Positions 42,607 through 50,645 of a stretch of DNA of 50,850 nucleotides are shown piece after piece. Position 1 is the first letter of the stretch, and every line of letters begins with the position of its first letter. Under the pieces are notes generated by a model that was not told the DNA's origin, searched no databases, and saw nothing but the letters and a program-made list of their open reading frames with translations. This stretch comes from JANJTY01 sp038257155 (GTDB lineage Bacteria; Pseudomonadota; Gammaproteobacteria; Xanthomonadales; Xanthomonadaceae), in the NCBI GenBank assembly GCA_038257155.1, contig JBBSJP010000034.1, positions 1 through 50,850 on the forward strand, read 5' to 3'. The position numbers were made by a program, and so were the translations under genes.

Positions 42607-43701
42607 TTATCGCTCGGCAGGTCGCTGCGGCTGCAGCGGTTCGATCTCATCCCAGGGATGCGCCATCATCCGGGCGAAGGCGTAAGTCGTACCGATCCAC
42701 TCGCTGCGCAGACGGTGATAGATCTCTTCGGCTTGGGCTTCGTCTTCAGCCACCTCGACTCCGGCATCCCTCATGTGGCGCAAGATGCTTGGAAATCGCG
42801 AGCGCTCGACCGGATCGTCGTGGTGAATAGCGTCGTCGCCAAGCAGTGACTGGCCTGTCTGGCGGAGCAGGTCGGTTCCACTGCCCCAAATCAGGTTGAC
42901 CTCTGCGCGAGACATGAAACCGCCCGGTGGCTGTGCCAATGCACTTCGTGCCAGCGTCAGCGGCTCCAGGACCAGCAACGCGATCCTGGCCATTGAATAA
43001 CGTGGGTCACGCATGCGGAAATAGTGCAGAACAGGGTATGAGTGGTGAGACTCGAGAAGGTCGAGTGTCTGCTGGCCGATGTCCATGAAGCCGCCTTTGC
43101 CGCCTTCGAGCCATCCACTCGTCTGGACGTGCCTGAGCAGGCGTACGGCATCTCCACTAGCGCCTGACAGGTGGTGCAGCACCTGCGCCAGTGTATTGCG
43201 GCGCACCAGCGCCGAGTAGACCGACATGAAATAGGTCAAAGTCAGGGTGATGATCGAAAATCCGACCAGCGCCTTCATGACCATAAGCAGTCGATACGGG
43301 GCAGTGTTGGGCACCAGGTCGCCGGTGCCAAGCGTGGTGAGCGAATAGCCGGTGTAATACACCGCAGTCCACCAGTCCGTCGGCGTAGTGCCGCTGCTTT
43401 TGGTTACCGAGGAGCCCAATGCAGGCCAGATGATCAGCGAAAAACCCAGCAGCAGGAGGAGGAACCACATCACGACCGTCAGCAGCATCATCACCGGGCC
43501 GGACAACGAGAGCACGGCTTGCTCCCGACGCCCAGCCATCCGACCCAGCCTTCTGAAGACGGCCCAGGTTCCGCGGTAGAGCCGGGGCGTCAGCAACCCG
43601 ACCCCGGCGCGGCTGTAGAGCACTGTCAGGAATACGTCCACGAGGGCGAGGGCAACGAGCGACGCGCCCAGAAGCTGCGGTACACCGTCTGGCGTGCTCA
43701 C
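42607..43701 (-). CDS. Two-helix potassium channel family protein
   Basis: A 364-residue membrane protein. After two or three N-terminal hydrophobic helices comes a pore loop with the selectivity filter TTLGTGDLVP flanked by helices, as in bacterial 2-TM ion channels (Ion_trans_2). The C-terminal half (about residues 185-364) is a cytoplasmic helical domain of unknown fold with no RCK or nucleotide-binding motif. It probably conducts K+. The filter GTGD differs from the canonical GYGD, which is tolerated in this subgroup. Confidence 0.83.
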   Translation of the reverse strand: MSTPDGVPQLLGASLVALALVDVFLTVLYSRAGVGLLTPRLYRGTWAVFRRLGRMAGRREQAVLSLSGPVMMLLTVVMWFLLLLLGFSLIIWPALGSSVTKSSGTTPTDWWTAVYYTGYSLTTLGTGDLVPNTAPYRLLMVMKALVGFSIITLTLTYFMSVYSALVRRNTLAQVLHHLSGASGDAVRLLRHVQTSGWLEGGKGGFMDIGQQTLDLLESHHSYPVLHYFRMRDPRYSMARIALLVLEPLTLARSALAQPPGGFMSRAEVNLIWGSGTDLLRQTGQSLLGDDAIHHDDPVERSRFPSILRHMRDAGVEVAEDEAQAEEIYHRLRSEWIGTTYAFARMMAHPWDEIEPLQPQRPAER

Positions 43702-43876
43702 GTTTCTTCGAAGTCCTATGGTCAGTCAAAGGGGTGTTTTTACGCGCGCTCATGTCATAGCCGAGGCCGCACGGCATGAGCCCTTCCGTAAGAAATGACT
43801 CTTTTGTATGGCCCGTCCTTGTGCGGACGGACTATTGTCAGCTTTGGCTGGGAATATCCAACGGGGACAGACGGAA
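43702..43876. other. Intergenic
   Basis: This separates two minus-strand genes and would contain the channel promoter. No motif was seen. Confidence 0.3.
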
Positions 43877-44443
43877 CTAACGAACTACGCTGCGGGCTTC
43901 CGCTTCCATTTCCGGAGTGACCTGGGCGGGACGTGCCGGAAGAACCTCGTCTCCTCGTTCTCCATCCTGCTCGATGGCGCTGAGGAGGAGTTTCATCTCC
44001 AGAATTTCCCGCACCTGCGACTCAATGATTTGATCAGCAAGTTCGCGCACGCGAGGATCACTGATGTCTGCTTTTCGTGCATTATTTATCGCGATCGAAT
44101 GATGCGGAATCATCGATGTCATGAATTCGCTGTCGCCGATCAGGCTTTGGCTGCGGTTAACAAACAAAAGGATGACTCCGGTCAGCGCCGCCACGCTCAG
44201 TACCGCAACTTTAGTTCCCATGCCTTCGTACATCGACCACATGAAGCCCAGCATTACGAGTGTCATCACCGAACCCATGACAAGCGAAGCGACAAGTCTG
44301 TTGATACTGAAGGTGGCATGGTCCACGCTGTAGATAAGTTGGTACATCAGGAAGAACATGATGAACGTGGAGGTTGCGATCATCGCCGCAAATCGCCCCC
44401 ACCCCATTTTGTTCATTTCACTGCTTCCTGCCTGATTCTTCAT
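43877..44443 (-). CDS. DUF305-type membrane protein
   Basis: A 188-residue protein. Three hydrophobic helices (MIATSTFIMFFLMYQLIY, LVASLVMGSVMTLVMLGFMW and VAVLSVAALTGVILLFV) precede a soluble domain with the DUF305 signature FMTSMIPHHSIAINNARKA and EILEMKLLLS. The His pair and Met residues suggest metal binding, and DUF305 proteins are often found with copper genes. The start at 44443 has a short upstream frame MKNQAGSSEM, with a second ATG nine codons later. Function unknown. Confidence 0.82.
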   Translation of the reverse strand: MKNQAGSSEMNKMGWGRFAAMIATSTFIMFFLMYQLIYSVDHATFSINRLVASLVMGSVMTLVMLGFMWSMYEGMGTKVAVLSVAALTGVILLFVNRSQSLIGDSEFMTSMIPHHSIAINNARKADISDPRVRELADQIIESQVREILEMKLLLSAIEQDGERGDEVLPARPAQVTPEMEAEARSVVR

Positions 44444-45038
44444 GGTCAGCTCCGGCTGAATTATTGAAAACTACGGCTTTCAGGTTGCTACGAACTATTC
44501 GTGTGTTTTTACACGCATGGGTAGGGAGCTGTTTATCGCGAGCCCTCCTTTTCAGCGTGCATGGAACCGGCCTCTTGGACGCCTGCAGAATCCGCATCGT
44601 CGAGCAGGCCAAAGCACTGCACATCTACTATGCATTGCGAGGTGATACGCAGAGTGAAGAGTTGGTTCAGAACGCATGTCGGGCGACCCGCTTGGCCAGC
44701 TGACCCGACCGATCGCAGACGGAGAATGCGCCATAGAGTTTCCTTCGAGGCGAGGATCGACCGCACGGCGATCTCAACGTTCCGCCGGCAAGACATAGCG
44801 TTCAATGATGACGCCGTCGTGATCGCCTATATCCCACTGCGCAATCCGGGCCTAATACATGACCGTAGTTCACGCGGCCGTCGGAAACGGAACTGGCACT
44901 ATTTAGACAGCAATGCGTTCTTCGCCGAGGCCGACGAGTCCCTAGTCTGGAAGCGACTGCTGTGTGCGGCGCACAAGCAATAGCCGGCGTGTAGTACGGA
45001 CGCGTCAGCGTGATGACCAGGTACGTTTCGCGCCTGTG
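44444..45038. other. Gene-poor junction, nothing secure
   Basis: This stretch separates the metal cargo from the phage/ICE-type genes. Several overlapping ORFs of 60-140 codons occur on both strands, but none has a good Shine-Dalgarno, domain or convincing composition. Confidence 0.4.
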
Positions 45039-45170
45039 TCAGGGCCTCGCCGCTGGCAACGGCCCGAGCGAGGTATCGCACTGCCGTGCGAGCAGGGCAC
45101 AGTACGCCGCGCCCCCGACTGTGCCAGACCAGCGGTGCCCCAGCTTGATGCAAATAAAATTCAGACACAT
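45039..45170 (-). CDS. Small Cys-containing protein, hypothetical
   Basis: A 43-residue ORF beginning MCLNFICIKLGHRW, with GAAYCALLARQC near its end. It has a good Shine-Dalgarno (AGGAG) 4 nt before the ATG. The GHRW plus spaced Cys resembles small phage zinc-ribbon proteins, but this is only a pattern. It lies at the left border of the phage-like segment. Low certainty. Confidence 0.4.
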   Translation of the reverse strand: MCLNFICIKLGHRWSGTVGGAAYCALLARQCDTSLGPLPAARP

Positions 45171-45247
45171 ATCACTCCTGTGAGGCCGGTAGCGACTGGC
45201 CTCGCGTGAGAGCGTTCCGCACCGATACGCTCCCAGGGAGTTTAAGA

Positions 45248-45352
45248 ATGATCCCGCAGAAGACCGACTTTCTGACCTGCATCCTCGTCGTAGCTGCCGC
45301 CTTGCTGGTAGGTATCGCGAAATGCGCAGGCTGCACCTCAAGAATCCCCTGA
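45248..45352 (+). CDS. Small membrane peptide, hypothetical
   Basis: A 34-residue ORF, too short for usual ORF calling. It starts MIPQKTDFLTCILVVAAALL and has one hydrophobic helix and a Cys pair (KCAGCT). A good Shine-Dalgarno (AGGGAG) precedes the ATG. A 13-bp hairpin follows 25 nt later and then the DUF932 gene. No family recognised. Confidence 0.5.
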   Translation: MIPQKTDFLTCILVVAAALLVGIAKCAGCTSRIP

Positions 45353-45376
45353 TACATCCCGCCATGGCGGACCACC

Positions 45377-45405
45377 CACAAGGCCCGGGCTTCCCGGGCC
45401 TTGTG
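45377..45405 (+). terminator. 13-bp perfect hairpin upstream of DUF932 gene
   Basis: CACAAGGCCCGGG and CCCGGGCCTTGTG form a perfect 13-bp stem around a CTT loop, followed by CGTTTATG. It may end the small membrane ORF transcript or control the DUF932 gene, which begins at 45438. Confidence 0.65.
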
Positions 45406-45437
45406 CGTTTATGCCGTCCACTTACGAGGAAACGCCA

Positions 45438-46394
45438 ATGCATTTGGTACAAACGATGGCCTACACCGGCGAGCGCCCGTGGCATGGTCTTGGCAACAAG
45501 CTGGCTTCGCAACAGCCAATCGAAGTTTGGCGACAGCAGGCCGGCATGGACTGGCAGATCGAAGAATCCGAGGTCCGCTTCATAACCGGCAACCATGGCA
45601 TCGGCGCTATCGAAGCCTTTCCCGAAAACAAGGTCTTGTACCGCTCCGACACCAAGCTCCCGCTGGCGGTTGTGTCCAAGCGGTTCCAGGTGGTCCAGCC
45701 GGAGGAGGTACTGGAGTTCTACCGCGACTTGACCCAGTACAACGGTTTCGAGCTCGAAACGGCGGGTGTGCTGCGTGAAGGGCGCAAGTTCTGGGCGCTG
45801 GCTCGCACCGGCCAGAGCACCACGTTGAAGGGTCGGGACAAGGTAGAGGGCTATTTGCTGCTTGCTACTGCCTGCGACGGCACGCTGGCGACCACGGCAC
45901 AATTCACCTCGGTGCGAGTGGTCTGCAACAACACCCTGAGGATTGCTTTGGGGGACTCCAGCGGCGCAGTGAAGGTCTCGCATCGTTCGCAGTTCGACAT
46001 GGATGCGGTCAAGCGCCAGCTGGGCATCACTGTCTCCTCATGGGATGGCTTCGTCGCCCGGATGAGGGCTTTAGTGGAATGTCCGGTTGACCCGGATTCG
46101 GTTGAAGGCCTGCTTCGCCGCGTGCTGACTTACCCATCACACGAGAACAAGGCGCCGGTGGTCAACGAGCAGGCACTGGCCAATGTCCGTTCGCTCTACG
46201 AGGGCGGCGGCAAGGGCGCTCTGCTGACTTCCAGCCGCGGCACGGCCTGGGGATTGCTGAACAGCGTGACCGAGTATGTCGACCACCACCGGCGGGCACG
46301 CAGCGAGGACCACCGTCGGGATGCGGCATGGTTCGGGCCAGGGTCGCAGCTCAAGCAGCGGGCATGGGACGAAGTATTGAAGCTGGTCGCCTAA
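45438..46394 (+). CDS. DUF932 (phage/plasmid-like) protein
   Basis: A 318-residue protein with the N-terminus YTGERPWHGLGN and segments GNHGIGAIEAFPENK, VLREGRKFWALARTGQST, GYLLLATACDGTLATTAQFT and VRVVCNNTLRIAL, all typical of DUF932 proteins found on phages, plasmids and ICEs. No catalytic function is established for the family. The start at 45438 has the Shine-Dalgarno ACGAGGA. A YqaJ recombinase gene follows 60 nt later, a common pairing on mobile elements. A 10-bp hairpin lies between them. Confidence 0.9.
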   Translation: MHLVQTMAYTGERPWHGLGNKLASQQPIEVWRQQAGMDWQIEESEVRFITGNHGIGAIEAFPENKVLYRSDTKLPLAVVSKRFQVVQPEEVLEFYRDLTQYNGFELETAGVLREGRKFWALARTGQSTTLKGRDKVEGYLLLATACDGTLATTAQFTSVRVVCNNTLRIALGDSSGAVKVSHRSQFDMDAVKRQLGITVSSWDGFVARMRALVECPVDPDSVEGLLRRVLTYPSHENKAPVVNEQALANVRSLYEGGGKGALLTSSRGTAWGLLNSVTEYVDHHRRARSEDHRRDAAWFGPGSQLKQRAWDEVLKLVA

Positions 46395-46410
46395 GTCGTT
46401 CGAAGCCATG

Positions 46411-46434
46411 AGCTCGGCCTGCAAAGGCCGGGCT
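46411..46434 (+). terminator. Hairpin between DUF932 and YqaJ
   Basis: AGCTCGGCCT pairs with AGGCCGGGCT (one G-U) around a GCAA tetraloop and is followed by TCTTCTTTG. A rho-independent terminator or mRNA-processing element is likely. Confidence 0.6.
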
Positions 46435-46454
46435 TCTTCTTTGGGAGAAATGAA

Positions 46455-47249
46455 ATGAAGAAGCAATCTGCATTGCGTTTGGTGGATACGCGCACGCTTG
46501 ACCGGGAACAGTGGCTGGAAGTGCGCAAGGGCGGTATCGGCAGTTCAGACGCGGCGGCGGCGGTGGGGCTGAATCCCTACAAGAGCCAGCTGGAGCTGTG
46601 GATGGACAAGACGGGGCGAACGGCGTCAAACGAGCAAACCCCGGGAATGCAGGATCCCCGGTTCTGGGGGACCTTGTTGGAGCCGTATGTCGCGGTGGCC
46701 TACATGCAGAAGACCGACCGCAAGGTGCGGAAGATCAATGCGGTGCTCCAGCATCCGACATTCAACTTCATGCTGGCGAATATCGACCGGGAAGTGGTGG
46801 GGTGCCCGGACGTGCAGATTCTGGAGTGCAAGACCGCTGGCGAGTTCGGCTCGCGCCTATGGCGGAAAGGCATACCCGAATATATCCAGCTACAGGTGCA
46901 ACATCAGCTGGCCGTAACGGGCAAGGCAGCGGCGGACGTAGCCGTGCTGCTGTGTGGGCAGGAACTGGAGATCCACCGGATACCACGTGACGAGGAGGTC
47001 ATAGCCCGCCTGATCGTGCTGGAAACCAGGTTCTGGGAGTACGTGGAAACCGACACGCCTCCACCGGCCGATGGCAGCGAGTCGGCAGCCAGGGCCCTGC
47101 GCCAGTTTTACCCCGGCAACAGCACCACCTTGGACTTCAGCCAGGACGAAGCGCTATCCCAAGTGTTTGCTGCTCTTTTTGGTCTTAAGTCCGAACTGGA
47201 GAGCAAGGGAAGGGAGGCCGAGTCGGTGCGCAGATGGAGCCACTATTGA
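46455..47249 (+). CDS. YqaJ-type viral recombinase / exonuclease
   Basis: A 264-residue PD-(D/E)XK-fold nuclease of the YqaJ/lambda-exonuclease group. Recognisable parts are RKGGIGSSDAAAAVGLNPYK near the start, NFMLANIDREVV with catalytic Asp, ILECKTAG with the ExK motif, and YIQLQVQHQLAVTG. These enzymes digest one strand of dsDNA during phage or ICE recombination, usually with an annealing protein. No annealase (Bet/RecT) is adjacent here. A 20-codon frame starting at 47234 overlaps the end, so the natural C-terminus might be longer. Confidence 0.92.
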   Translation: MKKQSALRLVDTRTLDREQWLEVRKGGIGSSDAAAAVGLNPYKSQLELWMDKTGRTASNEQTPGMQDPRFWGTLLEPYVAVAYMQKTDRKVRKINAVLQHPTFNFMLANIDREVVGCPDVQILECKTAGEFGSRLWRKGIPEYIQLQVQHQLAVTGKAAADVAVLLCGQELEIHRIPRDEEVIARLIVLETRFWEYVETDTPPPADGSESAARALRQFYPGNSTTLDFSQDEALSQVFAALFGLKSELESKGREAESVRRWSHY

Positions 47250-47549
47250 AAGGACGCATCGGCGAACTGTTTCTGAAAATGGATTCGCTGTTGTAAGCCT
47301 CTCGCGAGCCCTCAAGCCAAGAGGCGACGCAGGGCAGGCTTGCGCAATGTTAGGTGCGGGGCTACTCAGTGACGCGAATTGCGTACACACAAAACGAAGC
47401 CGACGAACCGCTGTCGCTACGTGAAGAACTCAAGAAGTTGCGTCGAATTAGGTGCTCAGTGACCCCGTGAATCCCGCATGGTGCGTCCATGGGGACTAGT
47501 CATGCTAGCCGCTCAAGTGCATAAATACTGGTACACATGAGGAGCTACT
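47250..47549. other. Intergenic, one weak ORF
   Basis: About 300 bases. A 33-codon GTG-start frame at 47369-47470 (VTRIAYTQNEADEPLSLREE...) has plausible codon use but a poor ribosome binding site, and might be a remnant. Nothing else seen. Confidence 0.35.
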
Positions 47550-47879
47550 ATGAAACTTAAGGACATCGTTCCCGCCAATTCAATCTACCCGTCGAACAGC
47601 TCCAATGAGCCAGTGCTTGCACCTATATCTGGGGCCACCGGAGAAGGTCCAAAGGTGCATCCAGAAGTGATGGAGCTTCTCAGCAACCGGATCGCCAACC
47701 TCTTGTTCAGCTGCGCCGCCTTGGCACACGACGAAATCGATTTCGCAAATTTTATCGTTGGCAAGCTGGATGTAGATCCGCACTACTACCCAAGCGAGAC
47801 GCTGCTGCTGGCAATTCAATCGCTCAACAAAAAGGTTGCCGACGATAGTCGCCCCTATGGCCAGAATCGCACGCAATGA
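47550..47879 (+). CDS. Hypothetical protein, phage/ICE-associated
   Basis: A 109-residue protein with a good Shine-Dalgarno (GAGGAG, 7 nt). The first 35 residues are Ser/Pro-rich; the rest is predicted helical (VMELLSNRIANLLFSCAALAHDE and YPSETLLLAIQSLNKKVADD). No family recognised. Composition is less GC-rich than neighbours, which fits a mobile element. Confidence 0.7.
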   Translation: MKLKDIVPANSIYPSNSSNEPVLAPISGATGEGPKVHPEVMELLSNRIANLLFSCAALAHDEIDFANFIVGKLDVDPHYYPSETLLLAIQSLNKKVADDSRPYGQNRTQ

Positions 47880-47923
47880 TACTGGCGCTGGCTACTCTAG
47901 AGCGACCCAATAGGGAGTGGTCA

Positions 47924-48076
47924 ATGGTCACATACATCGTCACGATGAGCCGCCCGGGCGGCGGGGCATCTACATTTCAGGTTTTCGTTCCGGCCTTAAC
48001 ACCGGACATGGCCCGAACGATCGCCAAAGGCCAATTTCCGGGATTCACGGCTCAGGCTGTCACTGCAAAGAGGTGA
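47924..48076 (+). CDS. Small hypothetical protein
   Basis: A 50-residue ORF, MVTYIVTMSRPGGGASTFQ..., ending TAKR. GGGAG lies 6-7 nt before the ATG at 47924. An in-frame ATG at 47876 overlaps the previous stop but lacks a comparable site. Predicted beta-strand followed by helix. It is convergent with the next minus-strand gene and overlaps its 3' end. Function unknown. Confidence 0.55.
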   Translation: MVTYIVTMSRPGGGASTFQVFVPALTPDMARTIAKGQFPGFTAQAVTAKR

Positions 48077-48607
48077 GGGCGCATGGATGGTTAAGTAGCC
48101 ATGGCGCATGGACGCCCCGCTCATGCCAGTGATCAGCACGTGCGCAGCGGGGGGTGTAGCCCGTTGCGTGAGTTCCCGTCCTCCAACGTCTCTCGATATC
48201 TGAGGCATGAGGCGGGACACAAAGAACAGACAATCTCTTACGTCTTTTTCTTTGAAACCCGCGGCCCCTTCCGCGTCCTCCGGTGACAACACGATGTCGC
48301 CGTAATCCAACGCCTCCATGATTTGCCAGTGCGTGATGAACGGGCCGTCGTCTAGCGCAGTCGCGATTACACCCGCCAATGAAAACGCCCGGTCAATCCT
48401 CCTTGTCCAGCGGTCCGAATAGGCAATCGAGAATCCGCCCCAACGGCTTTGCTGGTATGGGTCCGTCGTCGGGTTGGGATACACCACCCAATCAGCCAGT
48501 AGCCCGTAATACCTCGCGACAGCCGCATGGCCAGCTTCGTGGATGCACGTGTGGCGATGCTCAAGAAGCTCACTACCTGCGTCGGTCGCCATCCCAGCGG
48601 CGCTCAT
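47996..48607 (-). CDS. HEAGH-motif putative metallopeptidase (M41-like)
   Basis: A 203-residue protein with HTCIHEAGHAAVARYYG, the HExxH zinc motif in the form used by FtsH-type M41 peptidases, followed by a Trp/Tyr-rich segment and a helical domain. There is no AAA ATPase domain. Such stand-alone HEAGH proteins occur on ICEs and phages. The frame starts at 48730, but ATG 48607 overlaps the stop of the previous gene (ATGA), so the shorter form is preferred. The 3' end overlaps the small ORF on the plus strand. Confidence 0.7.
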   Translation of the reverse strand: MSAAGMATDAGSELLEHRHTCIHEAGHAAVARYYGLLADWVVYPNPTTDPYQQSRWGGFSIAYSDRWTRRIDRAFSLAGVIATALDDGPFITHWQIMEALDYGDIVLSPEDAEGAAGFKEKDVRDCLFFVSRLMPQISRDVGGRELTQRATPPAAHVLITGMSGASMRHGYLTIHAPSPLCSDSLSRESRKLAFGDRSGHVRC

Positions 48608-49056
48608 GGGATGACTCCGCGACGGACGGAGACCGCGCCGTCGCCGGCATACAACGCAATCTGACGTGATGCGGTGTCGGCAAACGGCCGCCGATTGAAC
48701 GGCTGGGAAACGGCAAGCCATGTTTTGCATTTGCCCGCCCCGTTTACATTGCGCTCGTAGAAAACGGTCATGCCTCGGGCGAACCTCAACTTGGCGTAGG
48801 CAAACTCTGCCTCTTCATAGCTGAGGTGGACTCCAACGAGCATGTAGACGAAGTACGCAGTTTGCGGGCGGTTGGTCGCTTGCGGGCGGCGCCTCGTAGC
48901 CGCTGAAGCGCGGCGAGCGCCGTCGTGAGGCTGATGCCCGGACAATGAGGCGCTGCCGCCGCGGGCAGTTCCACCGGCTTTGCTGGACTTGAATAGGTAC
49001 CTTGCACCTTTAGAAGGGGCAGGGGCGGAAGACGTAGGGTCGGGCGTTGCTAGCAT
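48604..49056 (-). CDS. Hypothetical protein, phage/ICE-associated
   Basis: A 150-residue protein. The first 65 residues are a low-complexity Ser/Ala/Pro/Arg region (SSAPAPSKGARYLFKSSKAG, RRASAATRRRP), the rest a compact domain with TAYFVYMLVGVHLSYEEAEF and RGMTVFYERNVNGAGKCKTW. The start at 49056 has GGAGAAAT upstream. It is coupled to the HEAGH gene by 4 nt. No family known. Confidence 0.65.
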   Translation of the reverse strand: MLATPDPTSSAPAPSKGARYLFKSSKAGGTARGGSASLSGHQPHDGARRASAATRRRPQATNRPQTAYFVYMLVGVHLSYEEAEFAYAKLRFARGMTVFYERNVNGAGKCKTWLAVSQPFNRRPFADTASRQIALYAGDGAVSVRRGVIP

Positions 49057-49347
49057 TGAAATTTCTCCTAGTGGTGGCCGGTTACCTCCTCGCCGGGACC
49101 ATTCCCGGGCGTCAGTTCGGCGACGCTTTCTAAAAACCACGATTAGAGAATTTCTGTCAAGCCTTTGTTTTATAAGAGATTAAAGTTCCTGCGTCCCTTG
49201 TTTTTGACTAGGAGACATCCGTCCTAGAAGGGCCGCAGCGAAGCTTCTGGCACGGGTTAACAATGTCCCAGCAGGCGCGACCTGCTACGCCATATCTCCG
49301 TCAGTAGCCAATCTTAAAAGCTCTCAGGATTCGGTCTGAGGGACCTT
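49057..49347. other. AT-richer intergenic, promoter region
   Basis: This holds the promoter of the two minus-strand genes. A perfect TTGACA (49160-49155, minus) is present but no good -10 lies at 16-18 bp. No gene is seen. Confidence 0.35.
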
Positions 49348-49448
49348 CTAAGAGTCAGAAATCGCCCTGTAGACCGTGCTTCGGCCGACGAGCGCTCCTG
49401 AAGCTGCGTGATGCTGAAACCCTCATCAGACCGCAGGCGTGTCAGGGT
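49348..49448 (-). pseudogene. Serine-recombinase C-terminal HTH relic
   Basis: On the minus strand, one frame encodes LTRLRSDEGFSITQLQE and, after a -1/+1 shift, the next encodes ALVGRSTVYRAISDS and a stop. Together they match the C-terminal helix-turn-helix of Tn3-type resolvases/invertases (GVGRSTVYRAL). Only the tail remains and the frame is broken. Confidence 0.45.
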
Positions 49449-49719
49449 TCTCGAATGAGCTTGTTGCGCCTAGTGGTCGAAGATGATCTCCCACTTGGGC
49501 CACCGGCGCGCTCCCAATCTTCCGCTGAAGTCGCACACGCGCTCGACCCGCTCGCGCCACCGCAGTCCGGCGCACCAGTCAATGCACATGACGTTGCCCC
49601 GTGGCCCCAGCCAATCAGGCGGCGGGGTTCAATGAATCGGTTGGGCCCTCGTGAGCGGGCCGTCGCCTCCGACTCGTCGCCTGGCCAGCGCCAGTAGTGA
49701 GCCATCACGGCGTTGGCGA

Positions 49720-50020
49720 TTCGTCGTAGTCGTTCCACCAGGTCACCAGGTCGGTCCGCCACTTGCCCGAGGCGAAGAAGGGCAAGTGCATTGGGCGTTC
49801 GATGCCGCTCGTCACCACTTTGATCGGATGGGCCGACTGCCTTGCACTGTCTACCGCTGCGATCGCGTGCAGGAATCACTACAGCGGTTTCGACCTGAAG
49901 ACGGGGGGCGCCAACGTAGGCCGAGCGCTGAAGCTTCGGCCGGCCTGCTCGAGCGTTGACGGCGTAACGCCGGCCTCGTCAGTACAGACCACCACCGGTT
50001 TTTCTGCCAGGGTGCTGACA
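49720..50020 (-). other. Possible decayed coding sequence, unidentified
   Basis: A single minus-strand frame is coding-like on both sides of two adjacent stops: AEKPVVVCTDEAGVTPSTLE before them, then HAIAAVDSARQSAHPIKVVT and GKWRTDLVTWWNDYDESPTP after. I could not identify it. Confidence 0.3.
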
Positions 50021-50027
50021 AACAAAA

Positions 50028-50046
50028 AACCGCCACTTGGGCGGTT
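50028..50046 (-). terminator. Rho-independent terminator downstream of tRNA fragment
   Basis: On the minus strand AACCGCC-CAAGT-GGCGGTT is followed by TTTTGTTTG. It is 22 bases after the 3' end of the tRNA-Pro fragment and looks like the natural tRNA terminator. Confidence 0.85.
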
Positions 50047-50068
50047 CCTCGCAACACATTGATTTTAT

Positions 50069-50113
<45 letters not shown>

Positions 50114-50645
50114 TTTAGAGCACTTTGCAACAAATTGCCTTGTTTTTAGCTGCGGGATGCTTGCTGATGGCCCCAATGGGACAACCATGGGACAACATCT
50201 AAGTAGATCCCAGCGCTCCTTGCTCCAGTCCAAGCTGACTTGACCGGGCTCAGATAGGTCTGAATATGATCCGGAATTCGCCCCTCGTTGTAGTGTTCAC
50301 CTCTCCAGTCAGCTCGGGTCGACCAACGAAGCGGGTTCTGAAACATTGACGCTTCCCCGGTCCACAGCCACCAGGTCGGAGCAGGTAGCAAGGACCAGGC
50401 GGATTGGCAGCCCTTCGGCAACGAGCCGGAAGCGAAGCGAGGTAGTGGCCTCGAAGTAGCAGGTCGATAAGCTGCGCGAATAGGCACACGTTCAGCAGCA
50501 CGGATAGACTTGACCTGGTGTCGGGCGAGGACGCTGGAGCAAGGCGGTCCTCGCTGTTGGCTGAGGCTGCGCTGTCGGTTTAGAGCCTTGGCTAAAGCTT
50601 TTGCCAAGAAGTCGGTGGGGAGATCTCTCCAATCAAGGAGCTTGT
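50114..50645. other. No supported gene, possible transposase tail
   Basis: This stretch has no secure ORF. A minus-strand frame ending near 50146 contains NPLRWSTRADWR, which resembles the C-terminal tail of some IS transposases, but the similarity is short. Confidence 0.3.

Noticed and set aside
44561..44983. 140-codon plus-strand ORF
   Set aside because: No ribosome binding site, domain or conserved pattern; overlaps other equal ORFs.
49131..49160. TTGACA as sigma-70 promoter for the HEAGH operon
   Set aside because: The -10 at 16-18 bp (TTTTTA) fits poorly.
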